From the NCBI GenBank assembly GCA_947493695.1, contig CANLSF010000002.1, positions 682,001 through 746,000 of the forward strand: a stretch of 64,000 nt of DNA. The letters run 5' to 3'. The stretch comes from an uncultured Kiloniellaceae bacterium. GTDB taxonomy: Bacteria; Pseudomonadota; Alphaproteobacteria; Kiloniellales; Kiloniellaceae. Each line of letters starts with the position of its first letter. The first letter of the stretch is position 1. Below the pieces are notes generated by a model. The model was not told the origin of the DNA and did no database searches. It saw only the letters and a program-made list of their open reading frames with translations. Of the stretch, positions 43,475 through 52,158 are shown piece by piece. The position numbers were made by a program, and so were the translations under genes.

Positions 43475-44791
43475 TCAGCTCTGCCCTGGTATCCAGCTCG
43501 TTCCCGCGAGCGGTACTCCTGCCATAGCGGCAGCCTCCACGCTCAAAGCCGCCAGATCCTCTGGCTCCATATTGTGCACGTGGCTCTTGCCATTCGCGCG
43601 CGCCAGAGTCTGCGTTTCCAGCGTCAGCACGCGCAGATAATTGGCCAGACGGCGTCCCGCTTTTACTGGATCGAGCCGGCTGGCCAGCTCAGGATTCTGC
43701 GTCGTGATGCCAGCCGGATCACTGCCGTCCTGATAATCTTCCCAGAAACCCGCGCGGGTCCCAAGCTTCTTGTAGTCCTCTTCGAAGGCCGGGTCGTTGT
43801 CGCCCAGCGCAATCAACGCAGACGTACCAATCGAAACGGCGTCTGCCCCCAATGCCAGAGCTTTAGCGACATCGGCCCCGGAACGGATACCGCCCCCCAC
43901 GATCAGTTGCACCTTCCGGTGCATGTCGAGGTCCTTCAAGGCCTGAACCGCCAGCGGAATGGCGGCGAGCGTCGGCAGGCCGACATGTTCGATAAAGACA
44001 TCCTGAGTCGCTGCCGTGCCACCCTGCATACCATCCATCACAACCACGTCTGCCCCCGCCTTCACCGCGAGCGCTGTGTCGTAGTAAGGCCGCGCCGCTC
44101 CGCACTTGATGTAGATCGGTTTTTCCCACTTCGTGATTTCACGAAGCTCAAGAATCTTGATCGCAAGATCGTCAGGACCGGTCCAGTCAGGATGACGGCA
44201 GGCTGAACGCTGGTCGATGCCCTCCGGCAAGGTTCGCATCTCCGCAACACGCTCGGTAATCTTCTGGCCCAGCAGCATGCCGCCGCCCCCGGGCTTTGCA
44301 CCCTGTCCCACCACAATCTCAATCGCATCGGCCTTGCGCAGGTCGTCTGGATTCATGCCGTAACGCGACGGGAGGTACTGGTAGACAAGTTGGCTCGAAT
44401 GGCCCCGTTCCTCCGGCGTCATGCCGCCATCGCCCGTGGTCGTCGATGTCCCCAGCTCGGAAGCGCCCCGCCCAAGCGCTTCCTTGGCATTGGCGGAGAG
44501 AGAACCAAAGGACATGCCTGCAATGGTGATCGGGATCTTCAACTGGATTGGCTTGCTGGCATAGCGGGCGCCGAGGGTGACGCTGGTATCACATTTCTCG
44601 CGATAACCCTCCAAGGGATAACGCGACATCGAAGCGCCAAGGAACACAAGGTCATCGAGTGTCGGCACCTGCCGCTTCGCGCCGAAACCGCGGATCCGAT
44701 AGAGGCCGGTTTGCGCGGCGCGGCGAATCTCGGCAATGGTGTTGCGGTCAAAGGAATGGGATTCCCGCAAACTCCAGTTCATATCGTCCAT
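43475..44791 (-). CDS. glxD: FMN-binding glutamate synthase-like subunit (GlxD / MgsC)
   Basis: A protein of 438 residues corresponding to the FMN barrel of glutamate synthase. It has AGMSFGSLSANAKEALGRGA, TTTGDGGMTPEERG, GQGAKPGGGGMLLG and VVMDGMQGGTAATQ. With GlxB and GlxC it should form N-methylglutamate synthase or a related glutamate-forming enzyme. The ATG at 44791 (MDDMNWSL) is chosen; in-frame sequence further upstream belongs to glxC. It lies 13 bases after glxC. Confidence 0.88.
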   Translation of the reverse strand: MDDMNWSLRESHSFDRNTIAEIRRAAQTGLYRIRGFGAKRQVPTLDDLVFLGASMSRYPLEGYREKCDTSVTLGARYASKPIQLKIPITIAGMSFGSLSANAKEALGRGASELGTSTTTGDGGMTPEERGHSSQLVYQYLPSRYGMNPDDLRKADAIEIVVGQGAKPGGGGMLLGQKITERVAEMRTLPEGIDQRSACRHPDWTGPDDLAIKILELREITKWEKPIYIKCGAARPYYDTALAVKAGADVVVMDGMQGGTAATQDVFIEHVGLPTLAAIPLAVQALKDLDMHRKVQLIVGGGIRSGADVAKALALGADAVSIGTSALIALGDNDPAFEEDYKKLGTRAGFWEDYQDGSDPAGITTQNPELASRLDPVKAGRRLANYLRVLTLETQTLARANGKSHVHNMEPEDLAALSVEAAAMAGVPLAGTSWIPGQS

Positions 44792-44804
44792 GATCAATAG
44801 ACCC

Positions 44805-45506
44805 TTAGTAAGCGTCGACGTTGTCGGGCTTGAAATGATAGAGCGCTCGGGCCGATCCATAGCGCTTGAATTCAGAGACAGCGACCTCGCCGCAATCGGC
44901 CTTGTCCAGCAGAGCCTGCAGCTTTTCGCGGTGCTCTTCGCGCATCTCTTTCTCAACGCAATCGGCACCCAGGTTGTCCGCGCTGCCACGCACGTAGATC
45001 TGTGCTTCGTAGAGCGAATCACCCAGCGCATCGCCGGCATCACCAAGCACGACAAGCGTACCGGCCTGCGCCATGAACATACTCATATGTCCCACATTGC
45101 CTTTCACCACGATATCCCCGCCTTTTAACGAAATACCGCAGCGCGCAGCCGCATTCCCCTCAACCACCAGCAGGCCGCCATGTGCCGTCGCACCGGCGGA
45201 TTGACTTACATCGCCCGTCACACGGACTTCACCGGACATCATGTTCTCGGCCACGCCCTGCCCGGCATTCCCCTTGATCACCACACGCGCCAGCTTGTTC
45301 ATGCCTGCGCAGTAGTATCCGGTGTGTCCTTCGACCTCGACTTCGATCTCGGAGTCGAGCCCACAAGCCAGAGCATGCGCACCGCGGGGGTTGATCACCT
45401 TGAAAAAAGCCCCTGTTGGTTTGGCATCGCCCTGCAGCAGTGCGTTCACATCGCGCAGGGAAGACTGGGAGAGATCGAGGACCTCGATGTTCTGTCCGCC
45501 CGACAT
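44805..45506 (-). CDS. glxC: Glutamate synthase alpha C-terminal-like subunit (GlxC / MgsB)
   Basis: A protein of 233 residues made largely of the right-handed GXGXG beta-helix found at the C-terminus of glutamate synthase: EVEGHTGYYCAGMNK, IKGNAGQGVAENMMSG, VEGNAAARCG and VKGNVGHMSM. It is a structural subunit linking the amidotransferase and FMN parts. The ATG at 45506 overlaps the glxB stop by one base (TGATG), showing coupling. Confidence 0.9.
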   Translation of the reverse strand: MSGGQNIEVLDLSQSSLRDVNALLQGDAKPTGAFFKVINPRGAHALACGLDSEIEVEVEGHTGYYCAGMNKLARVVIKGNAGQGVAENMMSGEVRVTGDVSQSAGATAHGGLLVVEGNAAARCGISLKGGDIVVKGNVGHMSMFMAQAGTLVVLGDAGDALGDSLYEAQIYVRGSADNLGADCVEKEMREEHREKLQALLDKADCGEVAVSEFKRYGSARALYHFKPDNVDAY

Positions 45507-46411
45507 CAGGCCTGCCCTCCCCAACTGTAGACCACCGCCGGTTCCGGCTCCCAAACCTTCGCCGTCTCAATGCCAGGCAGGTCAACCAGCGCCCGATATT
45601 CTGAAGCGAAGGCCACATAATCTTCGGTTTCGGCCAGCACCGCAGGTTTGCAGGCGATCGGATCCCGCAGAACCGCAAAGCCGTCGCGCGTGCCCACGAC
45701 AAAAGTATAGAATCCGTCCAGATCTTTGATGCTGTCTTCCAGGGCCTCGTGCAGACTGCGCCCCGAGTTCATCTTGTCCGATACGTAGGCTGCGGCGACT
45801 TCGGTATCGTTTTCGGTTTTGAACTCGATCCCGCGGTGTGTGGAAAGGTGCTCGCGCAGACGATTATGGTTCGAGAGTGACCCATTGTGCACGAGGCAGA
45901 GATCCAGGCCGGTTGAAAAGGGATGAGAGCCTGCTGTTGTAACCGCGCTTTCCGTCGCCATACGGGTATGGCCAACGGCATGGCTGCCTTTCATAGCTTC
46001 CAGGCCAAACTTCTCCGCGACCTCTTTCGGCAGACCGGTTTCTTTGTAGATTTCGATGGTGGTTCCGGCACTCATCACCTGCAGGAGAGGATCGTAAGCC
46101 TCAAGTGCATCTTCCAGAACTTCGGCTGCGCCGTCCGAGATCAGGACATGATGTGTGTCGTTGGGATAATGCTCGATCGCGACGCTCAACTCAGAGGAAA
46201 CCGCCTCGGCCAGCGCCGCCCAATCAAACGCCGGATCCGGATGAAAGGCCGTGATCTTGACCTGCCCTTCCGCGGCAGGTGCATGATAAACCGCAACGCC
46301 GGCACTGTCGGGCCCACGGTCTGTCATTTCGATCAGCATTGGTGTGAACATCTCGCCGAGCCGGTCCTTGAGACCACTCGTTTTCAGGTACAAGCCGACG
46401 ATACCGCACAT
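45506..46411 (-). CDS. glxB: Class II glutamine amidotransferase (GlxB / MgsA)
   Basis: A protein of 301 residues starting MCGIVGLYLK, so Cys2 becomes the N-terminal nucleophile. TDRGPDSAGVAVYH and VGHTRMATESAV match the glutamine-binding residues. It corresponds to the N-terminal domain of glutamate synthase as a separate subunit. The start at 46411 is required for the free cysteine, so an in-frame upstream start is rejected. GGAAGGG lies upstream. Confidence 0.9.
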   Translation of the reverse strand: MCGIVGLYLKTSGLKDRLGEMFTPMLIEMTDRGPDSAGVAVYHAPAAEGQVKITAFHPDPAFDWAALAEAVSSELSVAIEHYPNDTHHVLISDGAAEVLEDALEAYDPLLQVMSAGTTIEIYKETGLPKEVAEKFGLEAMKGSHAVGHTRMATESAVTTAGSHPFSTGLDLCLVHNGSLSNHNRLREHLSTHRGIEFKTENDTEVAAAYVSDKMNSGRSLHEALEDSIKDLDGFYTFVVGTRDGFAVLRDPIACKPAVLAETEDYVAFASEYRALVDLPGIETAKVWEPEPAVVYSWGGQA

Positions 46412-46454
46412 CCCAATGACCCTTCCGGTTTTCCGAGGCAAAAAATCCTTTAAA

Positions 46455-46467
46455 GAAAATTATTTTC
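46455..46467. promoter_or_regulatory. Palindrome upstream of glxB
   Basis: A 13-bp perfect palindrome GAAAAT-T-ATTTTC lies 44 bases before the glxB start, in a short A+T-rich gap after folD. It may be an operator or part of a promoter. The nearby XRE-cupin protein is a possible ligand. Confidence 0.35.
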
Positions 46468-46490
46468 ACCAGAGGAAAACGTCAAGGGAA

Positions 46491-47408
46491 TTAGCGGCTG
46501 ACCTGCGGTTTTTCTTCTGAGAACGCCATCTCATAGTGCTCCTGCTGAAGGCGAGCGGCTGTAACGGCATTGCGCAGAAGGGTCGCGACGGTCACTGGCC
46601 CGACACCACCTGGCACGGGCGTAATCCAGCCGGCGACTTCCGCGCAGCTGTCAAAGTCCGCATCGCCGACCACTTTCGGCCCGTCAGGCGTATCGATCTG
46701 GTTGATGCCGATATCTATCACCGCAGCGCCGGGCTTGATCATGTCGCCGGTGACCAGGCCTGGCTTACCGACCGCCACAAAGACCGCATCGGCCTGACGG
46801 GAGTGCACAGCGACATTCCGCGTCATGTGATGACAAACGTTGACGGTTGCCCCCTCAGCCATCAGCAGGAACGCAATCGGCTTTCCAACAATCGCTGAGT
46901 GGCCGATGACCGTTACCTCCAGACCCTCCATCTGCAGGGGCGTCTGCTTGAGCATCTCGACTGCGGCGACGGCGGTGCAAGGCCCCATCCGCAAATCGTT
47001 GTAGACGATGTCGCCGATGTTCGAAGGATGCATCCCCTCCAGGTCCTTCAGCGGATGAACCGCACGCTGAATATCGCGAACCTGAATATGCTCAGGCATG
47101 GGCCGCTGAATGATCACGCCGGTGATCCGCGGATCGACATTCAACCCATGGACAATACCGAGCAGCTCCTCCGCGCCAATATCGGCAGGATAAGTTCTGG
47201 GCTCAAAGGCCATGCCGACTTTCTCGGCGGCCCGGCGCTGATTGCGAACATAGATGTGCGCAGCATCTTCATCTCCGACGCAGATCGATACCAGTTTGGG
47301 CGTCCAGCCGCCGTCTTTCAGTCGTTGAACGTCGTCGGCAATAGCCTCGCGCATCTGCGCGGCAATCCCGCGTCCATCCAGGAGCTTATGAGCAATCGCG
47401 TCAGACAT
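46491..47408 (-). CDS. folD: FolD-like methylenetetrahydrofolate dehydrogenase with altered active site
   Basis: A protein of 305 residues with the full FolD fold (VIGHSAIVGKPIAFLLM, PVPGGVGPVTVATLLRNAV). Aligned from memory with E. coli FolD, the catalytic lysine of YVASK is glutamine here (YVRNQRRA) and the aspartate of DVDG is glutamate (KDLEGMHP). The glutamine of the third motif is kept (IIQRPMP). Mutational work on the human enzyme ties that lysine to the cyclohydrolase step, so this protein may be dehydrogenase-only or have a new role. It probably handles formaldehyde-level one-carbon units from methylamine. Confidence 0.85.
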   Translation of the reverse strand: MSDAIAHKLLDGRGIAAQMREAIADDVQRLKDGGWTPKLVSICVGDEDAAHIYVRNQRRAAEKVGMAFEPRTYPADIGAEELLGIVHGLNVDPRITGVIIQRPMPEHIQVRDIQRAVHPLKDLEGMHPSNIGDIVYNDLRMGPCTAVAAVEMLKQTPLQMEGLEVTVIGHSAIVGKPIAFLLMAEGATVNVCHHMTRNVAVHSRQADAVFVAVGKPGLVTGDMIKPGAAVIDIGINQIDTPDGPKVVGDADFDSCAEVAGWITPVPGGVGPVTVATLLRNAVTAARLQQEHYEMAFSEEKPQVSR

Positions 47409-47490
47409 GATATTTTTCCAATAAGATCCGGGCACGGGATCAGATTAATACAGGGGGTTATGCAGAATGTGACTGCAGATTAAGCAGATA

Positions 47491-47512
47491 TTCGTTGCGA
47501 TTTAATAACGAA
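47491..47512. promoter_or_regulatory. Inverted repeat between the XRE gene and folD
   Basis: TTCGTT-N10-AACGAA lies between the XRE-cupin stop and the folD start, 83 bases before folD. This is a suitable place for control of folD by the neighbouring regulator. It is a 6-bp half-site pair, so chance occurrence is possible. Confidence 0.35.
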
Positions 47513-47532
47513 ACCGCCTGTCATTCCTGGGA

Positions 47533-48141
47533 TCAGTTTTTGTTCGGGTAGCTGATGATCGCCAGGAATCGTGCCGGCAACTCGATAAGCTCCTCCGGGC
47601 CGTGAGGCGCGTTGGGATCAAAGAAGAGGCTGTCGCCTGGCTTCAAATGATAAAGCTGATCGCCATGCCGATACCCGACCTCGCCTTTGAGCATATGGAT
47701 AAACTCGATGCCGACATGCTGGAACAGAGGAAAGACGTCGGCCTTCTCGGACAGCGTGATAAGATAAGGCTCAACAGTGATTTCACCCCGCACGCCATGA
47801 CCAAGCAGTTGATATTGGTGTCCCGCGCGACTCCCGCGCCGCTCGATGGTCAGCCCTTTTCCGGAAGGCACGAAGCTCGCGGTCCTGTGCTCCTCGAACT
47901 GACGGAACAGCGCTGTAACGGGTACATTCAACGCCACGGACAGACTTTGAAGAGTACTCAATGAAGGTGAAGTCTGACCATTCTCGATTTTTGAGATCAT
48001 CGCCAGGGAAACCCCTGATACGGCGGAGAGTTCGGAAACAGTCAGATTATTGGACTTTCGGAACTCCCGTAGCTGCCGGCCCAAAGCCTGCTCAAGCGCC
48101 ATACTGCGCTTTTCATCCGTGAGTTCGTGCGGGTCCTGCAT
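47533..48141 (-). CDS. XRE family regulator with cupin sensor domain
   Basis: A protein of 202 residues. The N-terminal helix-turn-helix is LREFRKSNNLTVSELSAVSG with SLAMISKIENGQTSPSL (about 22-72). The C-terminal cupin is FIHMLKGEVGYRHGDQLYHLKPGDSLFFD in consecutive parts (about 145-175). This type often controls amino acid, polyamine or methylamine catabolism. GAGG lies five bases before the ATG. It is the first gene of the folD-glx-glnT series. Confidence 0.88.
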   Translation of the reverse strand: MQDPHELTDEKRSMALEQALGRQLREFRKSNNLTVSELSAVSGVSLAMISKIENGQTSPSLSTLQSLSVALNVPVTALFRQFEEHRTASFVPSGKGLTIERRGSRAGHQYQLLGHGVRGEITVEPYLITLSEKADVFPLFQHVGIEFIHMLKGEVGYRHGDQLYHLKPGDSLFFDPNAPHGPEELIELPARFLAIISYPNKN

Positions 48142-48547
48142 TTAAACCTCATATCCGCGGGCTCGCGGTCGTCTCGATTCTTCCAGTCCATGTTTGACTC
48201 AGAATATCCTCACCGCTTCGCCCAAATCCAGGCAGATGTAAAGAACTGTCGCGTGCGTGGGCCTAGTTTCAAGAATCGTCCTGACACCTCTGCAAGAGAC
48301 TATCCGGCTGTGAACTATTGCTTTTCACATTTCGCGCACGCAGGTACCAACGCGTTTTGCCAGTCATCTTCACAAAGAATGTTCGTTCGGTCGAATAGAC
48401 GTCGGTTCGGGCATCCGTGCTTCGAGTCTCTGGTTTACCTGTCGAAGCAACTGGACTGTAATGCATTTTAAAGGCCGGTCATCTTTCCTCTATTTTTTCC
48501 GAGCTTAAGGTGAATCGTGCTCTCATAAGCGGCTGGAGGTGAAAAGA
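48142..48547. other. Divergent intergenic region
   Basis: No gene seen in 406 bases. It should carry promoters for the XRE-cupin gene (minus) and the hydratase gene (plus). GGAGG at 48535-48539 is the hydratase ribosome site. No clear palindrome was noted. Confidence 0.35.
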
Positions 48548-49348
48548 GTGGACGCGGAACAGGAAAAGCGCATTGCACGCGATATCTATACGGCACGCGA
48601 GGCCCGGCAGAAGTTTCAGCCGCTGCGCGGTGCAGACGCCCCAAGCTCTTTGGAGTCAGCCTATCGGATTCAGGACGAAGTCGATCGGCTTTTCCAGACC
48701 GAAGGTAATTCCGGTCCCATAGGTGGACACAAGATTGCGCTCACCTCGAAAGCGGTTCAGGAACTCTGTGGAGTGGATCAGCCTGCCTACGGCACAATCC
48801 TCGCCAACACGATTCGAAAGTCGCCCGCAACGGTCAGCGCGTCGGCATTCTTAAGGCTTGGACTCGAATTCGAAGTCGCCTTTGAGATCAGTCGAGACGT
48901 CCCCTCAAACGACGGCAACCACACCCGGACCAGCATTTCCGATTTTGTCGGGAACTGCATGCCGGCCTTCGAGTTAATTGAAGATCGCGATGCCGACTAC
49001 AGTGACCTTGATGCCGCATCGATACTAACCGACCGCTGCTGGTGCGGTGGTGTTGTCCTGGGTGCGCCGGTGGCGAATTGGCGCAACCTCGATCTGGCAA
49101 ACGCAGTGGGCGAACTGACCTGGAACGGCGATATCATCGACCGCGGTGTCGCCGGCGATGCCTTAGGACATCCTCTGGAAGGTCTCGGTTGGATCGCCAA
49201 TCACCTCAACACACGCGGACAAAGCCTGAACAAGGGAGATATCGTCATAACCGGCAGCGCGCTCAAAACGCAGTTCCCAAAACCCGGAGACCGGGCTTGC
49301 TACCGCATCGAAGGACTAGGCGAGGTCAGTATTGAGATTGAAAACTGA
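48548..49348 (+). CDS. 2-keto-4-pentenoate hydratase-like protein
   Basis: A protein of 266 residues in the fumarylacetoacetate hydrolase superfamily, MhpD-like. Motifs include IGGHKIALTS, LEFEVAFEIS (metal-binding acids), FELIEDRDADY and GDIVITGSALK. The group hydrates 2-hydroxydienoates or decarboxylates oxaloacetate-like acids. A GTG start at 48548 fits the GGAGG site 8 bases upstream better than the GTG at 48539. It stands alone, with no other aromatic-pathway gene nearby. Confidence 0.82.
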   Translation: MDAEQEKRIARDIYTAREARQKFQPLRGADAPSSLESAYRIQDEVDRLFQTEGNSGPIGGHKIALTSKAVQELCGVDQPAYGTILANTIRKSPATVSASAFLRLGLEFEVAFEISRDVPSNDGNHTRTSISDFVGNCMPAFELIEDRDADYSDLDAASILTDRCWCGGVVLGAPVANWRNLDLANAVGELTWNGDIIDRGVAGDALGHPLEGLGWIANHLNTRGQSLNKGDIVITGSALKTQFPKPGDRACYRIEGLGEVSIEIEN

Positions 49349-49368
49349 GCAGGGTACGTCCCCGAAAC

Positions 49369-52122
49369 TTATTTAGGTCTTACCTCCGCAATCAGATCGA
49401 GGCCTGAGGCATAAGGTTCATCCTGCCGAATTTCGAATTGACGCGAAGCCCCTCCGGAATATCCGAGTTCACGCAATTGTTCACTATCGAGCATGACGCG
49501 GTAACGTCCGTAGGGGACACGGCTGAAAATGAAGAAACCGTCATAGGCGCTAAAAGTCTCGGCCACCACCTCTCCTTCAGCACTGACAAGAAGCACGCGA
49601 ATGCCTGCGCCGGGCTCTCCGGATTCCGCTGACTCTCCGGTAAAATCAACCTCGACATCGATACTTTCGTCGCCCTCTCTCAAAGTCTCCCGCAGGATTA
49701 TCAGGCCATCGACTTCTCCAGTCTCCACAACCGGAAACTCAAGATGTGTGGTGGTCCCGGGGCGGGTTGTGACAAGCCTGGGCCCCTGAGCGGAAGCCCA
49801 ATAGGGATCCTCAAGCGTTGCCTCACTCAACCCGACCTCAATCTCGCGGTAGGGCTCCAGCCCGACCATGAAGGCGGTACCGTCCTCTTCCGTTTTAATC
49901 TCACGCCGGATACGGGGGCCGGTAAAACCGGCATTCTCGATAAGCTCGTCGCCTTCGCTGAACGTTCCGTTATTGTCCCGATCAAGAAAGACCCTGGTCG
50001 AAATTGCTCCGCGCCGTGCGAAGGGCCTTCCCTGCATTTCGACTCGATCTGCCGCAGGGTTATGTCCCAGCGCAAAGGAAAGACCGAGCCGCGCGTTGTA
50101 ATCACCGCGACTGTCCGCCTCCAGATTAAGACCCAGCGCAAAGCGGTCGAACTGCCGATTGATGCCTGCGGTGGCCGTCGTTAACTCGCTTTCACCAGCC
50201 ACGTGGCGCAAACCGAGCCGCGCACCGAACTGCTGATTGATCCGCCAATCGGCGCTGAGTGATACTTGATCGAATTCCGCGTCGGGCGCGATGTCATATC
50301 CGACCTCTCCACGCAGACGAAAGTCTCCCAACAGTGTACCGACGAGCAACCGGACATCGCTTTCGATCTCCTCACCCTCCGGCACGCGCGCGTTGGAAGA
50401 GACAGAAAAATTGAACGGGCGCACCACAGCGGATAAACGCCCAAAAAGGTTGGTCTGCCACTCCCCCGCCTCAGACTGCTCGTGCGTGAGGGTCGCCGAC
50501 AAAGGTTGGTGCCCTAAGCCGAAGTCGGGCAAGTGACCGTTGATCCGCGCCACACTGCGGCTGCGCAGATGCCCTGAAACCCTGCCATCATCCGTCTGTT
50601 CAGAATGAAAATCCTGAAACCAACTCTGCTCGGCAAATACCGACCAGGATCCAATTTGCGTCTGCGCACGTCCGCCGATCGCAACCCCGCCGGTGTCTTC
50701 TACAGCAACATCAAGCTGGCTGAGCAAACCGTACAACGACGACTGCATCCCCACCGTTGCGTAGTTGAGACGTTCTCCCTCGACCGAGAGTGACGCCAGA
50801 CCACCGGAGACGGAAAAGCTCTCACTTAAGCCATGTTCACCCTGCAGGATCAGCCGATGCTCTCCATCATCACCAATCCGGCGTTCGTCCGGATCGACCG
50901 ATATGAGATCCCGGTTCAACTGGTTGTAAGCGAAACGAAAAGAACTGCGCTTTGGTTTTGAAAGCTCCGGCGTCACGAAGTAACGCTCGACCTCTTCGCG
51001 CTTCTGCCCCTGCGGCCCAAAGAAAACCAAGCGAAATTCGTTCAACCCGGCCAATGTGGGCAGGCCTGAAAACTCATAACGACCATCCCCCACGTCCTGG
51101 TCGCTCTGAAAATCGATCAACTCGCCGTTTCGGTAAACCTCTACCTCCCAGCCGACCGGCAACTCACCGCGCAAAGTCACCCTGTTGGTTTGTTCAAGCC
51201 GGTCCAGATCGAATGTGGAAATTTCGATCCCGCGACCGACCGCATTTTCAGCAACCAGCGGAAGATCGGGCGTCGTCACGTCGCCCACAGCAAACTCGCG
51301 CGCGTCCAGCGGCCCGAGCAATCCGCCATTAAGCGACTGACGGCTGAGCCGAACCCGAAAGTTCGGGGCCTTCTGGTCACTATCCATAATCGCCGTAGCT
51401 TCGCCATCCAAACCGCCGACGACACCAGCCACCGTCGTGGTCATCCGCGCTTGCGCGAGATGCTCCTCCGAACGACTACGACCTGAAGCCTCAATGGAGG
51501 TATCGACAAAAGGCCAATCGAACCAGCCAACCTCGGCCCCGACCCGCTCCATCACCTCTTCATAGCCGTTCCGGCGCAATTGCGACCTGCGCTCAACGCG
51601 CGCAGCGCGCTCCTGCACGGGCAAAGGTTCCAGGGCCTTGACTGAGATCTGCAAACGCCTGAAGCGCAGCTCCAACAACACCGGGAACCACGCCTCAAGT
51701 TCACTGACAGCAACATAAAGGTCATCGGAGTGCCGCTCGACCGCCTTGGGGTCGAGTGCCAGGACGCGGTCCTGAATCCTGACCTTGCCGGCACGCATAT
51801 CCAGCTCAAAAGGCCGATCGTCATTGAGGAACCAGCCACTGGCGGTGCCGTTCTCGGGGTCGACGGAAATTGGAAACTCCAGAGCCTCGACAAATCCACC
51901 GAGAGGAACGAAGGCGTTATCGCCGTCATAAAAGACAATAAGGCCTTCGGTCAGATTGAAGCGGTCGAGCTGAAGTCCGAATACGTAGACTTCATCATCG
52001 GGTCGTTCAGCCCACGCCGGTAAATCAGCACCTGCCGGATGCGTCTCTGCCAGGCCAATATCCCCCTGGGCCAGGCATAAACCCGCCGCCAAACCCAAAC
52101 CGATGAGATTTGCCGCTCGCAT
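49369..52122 (-). CDS. Usher-like outer-membrane protein
   Basis: A protein of 917 residues with a signal peptide (MRAANLIGLGLAAGLCLAQG). An N-terminal beta-rich domain is followed by an usher-like barrel region (VTLRGELPVGWEVEVYRNGEL near 315, GRYEFSGLP, then many alternating strands). The C-terminal portion carries an EF-hand-like loop DRDNNGTFSEGDE and carboxypeptidase-regulatory-like beta domains. It should build or anchor the DUF4402 subunits at the outer membrane. It lies 36 bases after the chaperone. It is diverged from FimD/PapC, so the functional name is inferred from pattern and context. Confidence 0.72.
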   Translation of the reverse strand: MRAANLIGLGLAAGLCLAQGDIGLAETHPAGADLPAWAERPDDEVYVFGLQLDRFNLTEGLIVFYDGDNAFVPLGGFVEALEFPISVDPENGTASGWFLNDDRPFELDMRAGKVRIQDRVLALDPKAVERHSDDLYVAVSELEAWFPVLLELRFRRLQISVKALEPLPVQERAARVERRSQLRRNGYEEVMERVGAEVGWFDWPFVDTSIEASGRSRSEEHLAQARMTTTVAGVVGGLDGEATAIMDSDQKAPNFRVRLSRQSLNGGLLGPLDAREFAVGDVTTPDLPLVAENAVGRGIEISTFDLDRLEQTNRVTLRGELPVGWEVEVYRNGELIDFQSDQDVGDGRYEFSGLPTLAGLNEFRLVFFGPQGQKREEVERYFVTPELSKPKRSSFRFAYNQLNRDLISVDPDERRIGDDGEHRLILQGEHGLSESFSVSGGLASLSVEGERLNYATVGMQSSLYGLLSQLDVAVEDTGGVAIGGRAQTQIGSWSVFAEQSWFQDFHSEQTDDGRVSGHLRSRSVARINGHLPDFGLGHQPLSATLTHEQSEAGEWQTNLFGRLSAVVRPFNFSVSSNARVPEGEEIESDVRLLVGTLLGDFRLRGEVGYDIAPDAEFDQVSLSADWRINQQFGARLGLRHVAGESELTTATAGINRQFDRFALGLNLEADSRGDYNARLGLSFALGHNPAADRVEMQGRPFARRGAISTRVFLDRDNNGTFSEGDELIENAGFTGPRIRREIKTEEDGTAFMVGLEPYREIEVGLSEATLEDPYWASAQGPRLVTTRPGTTTHLEFPVVETGEVDGLIILRETLREGDESIDVEVDFTGESAESGEPGAGIRVLLVSAEGEVVAETFSAYDGFFIFSRVPYGRYRVMLDSEQLRELGYSGGASRQFEIRQDEPYASGLDLIAEVRPK

Positions 52123-52158
52123 TTCGGCGTCACCCGCACTGACCTGCCGGCCGCAGCG

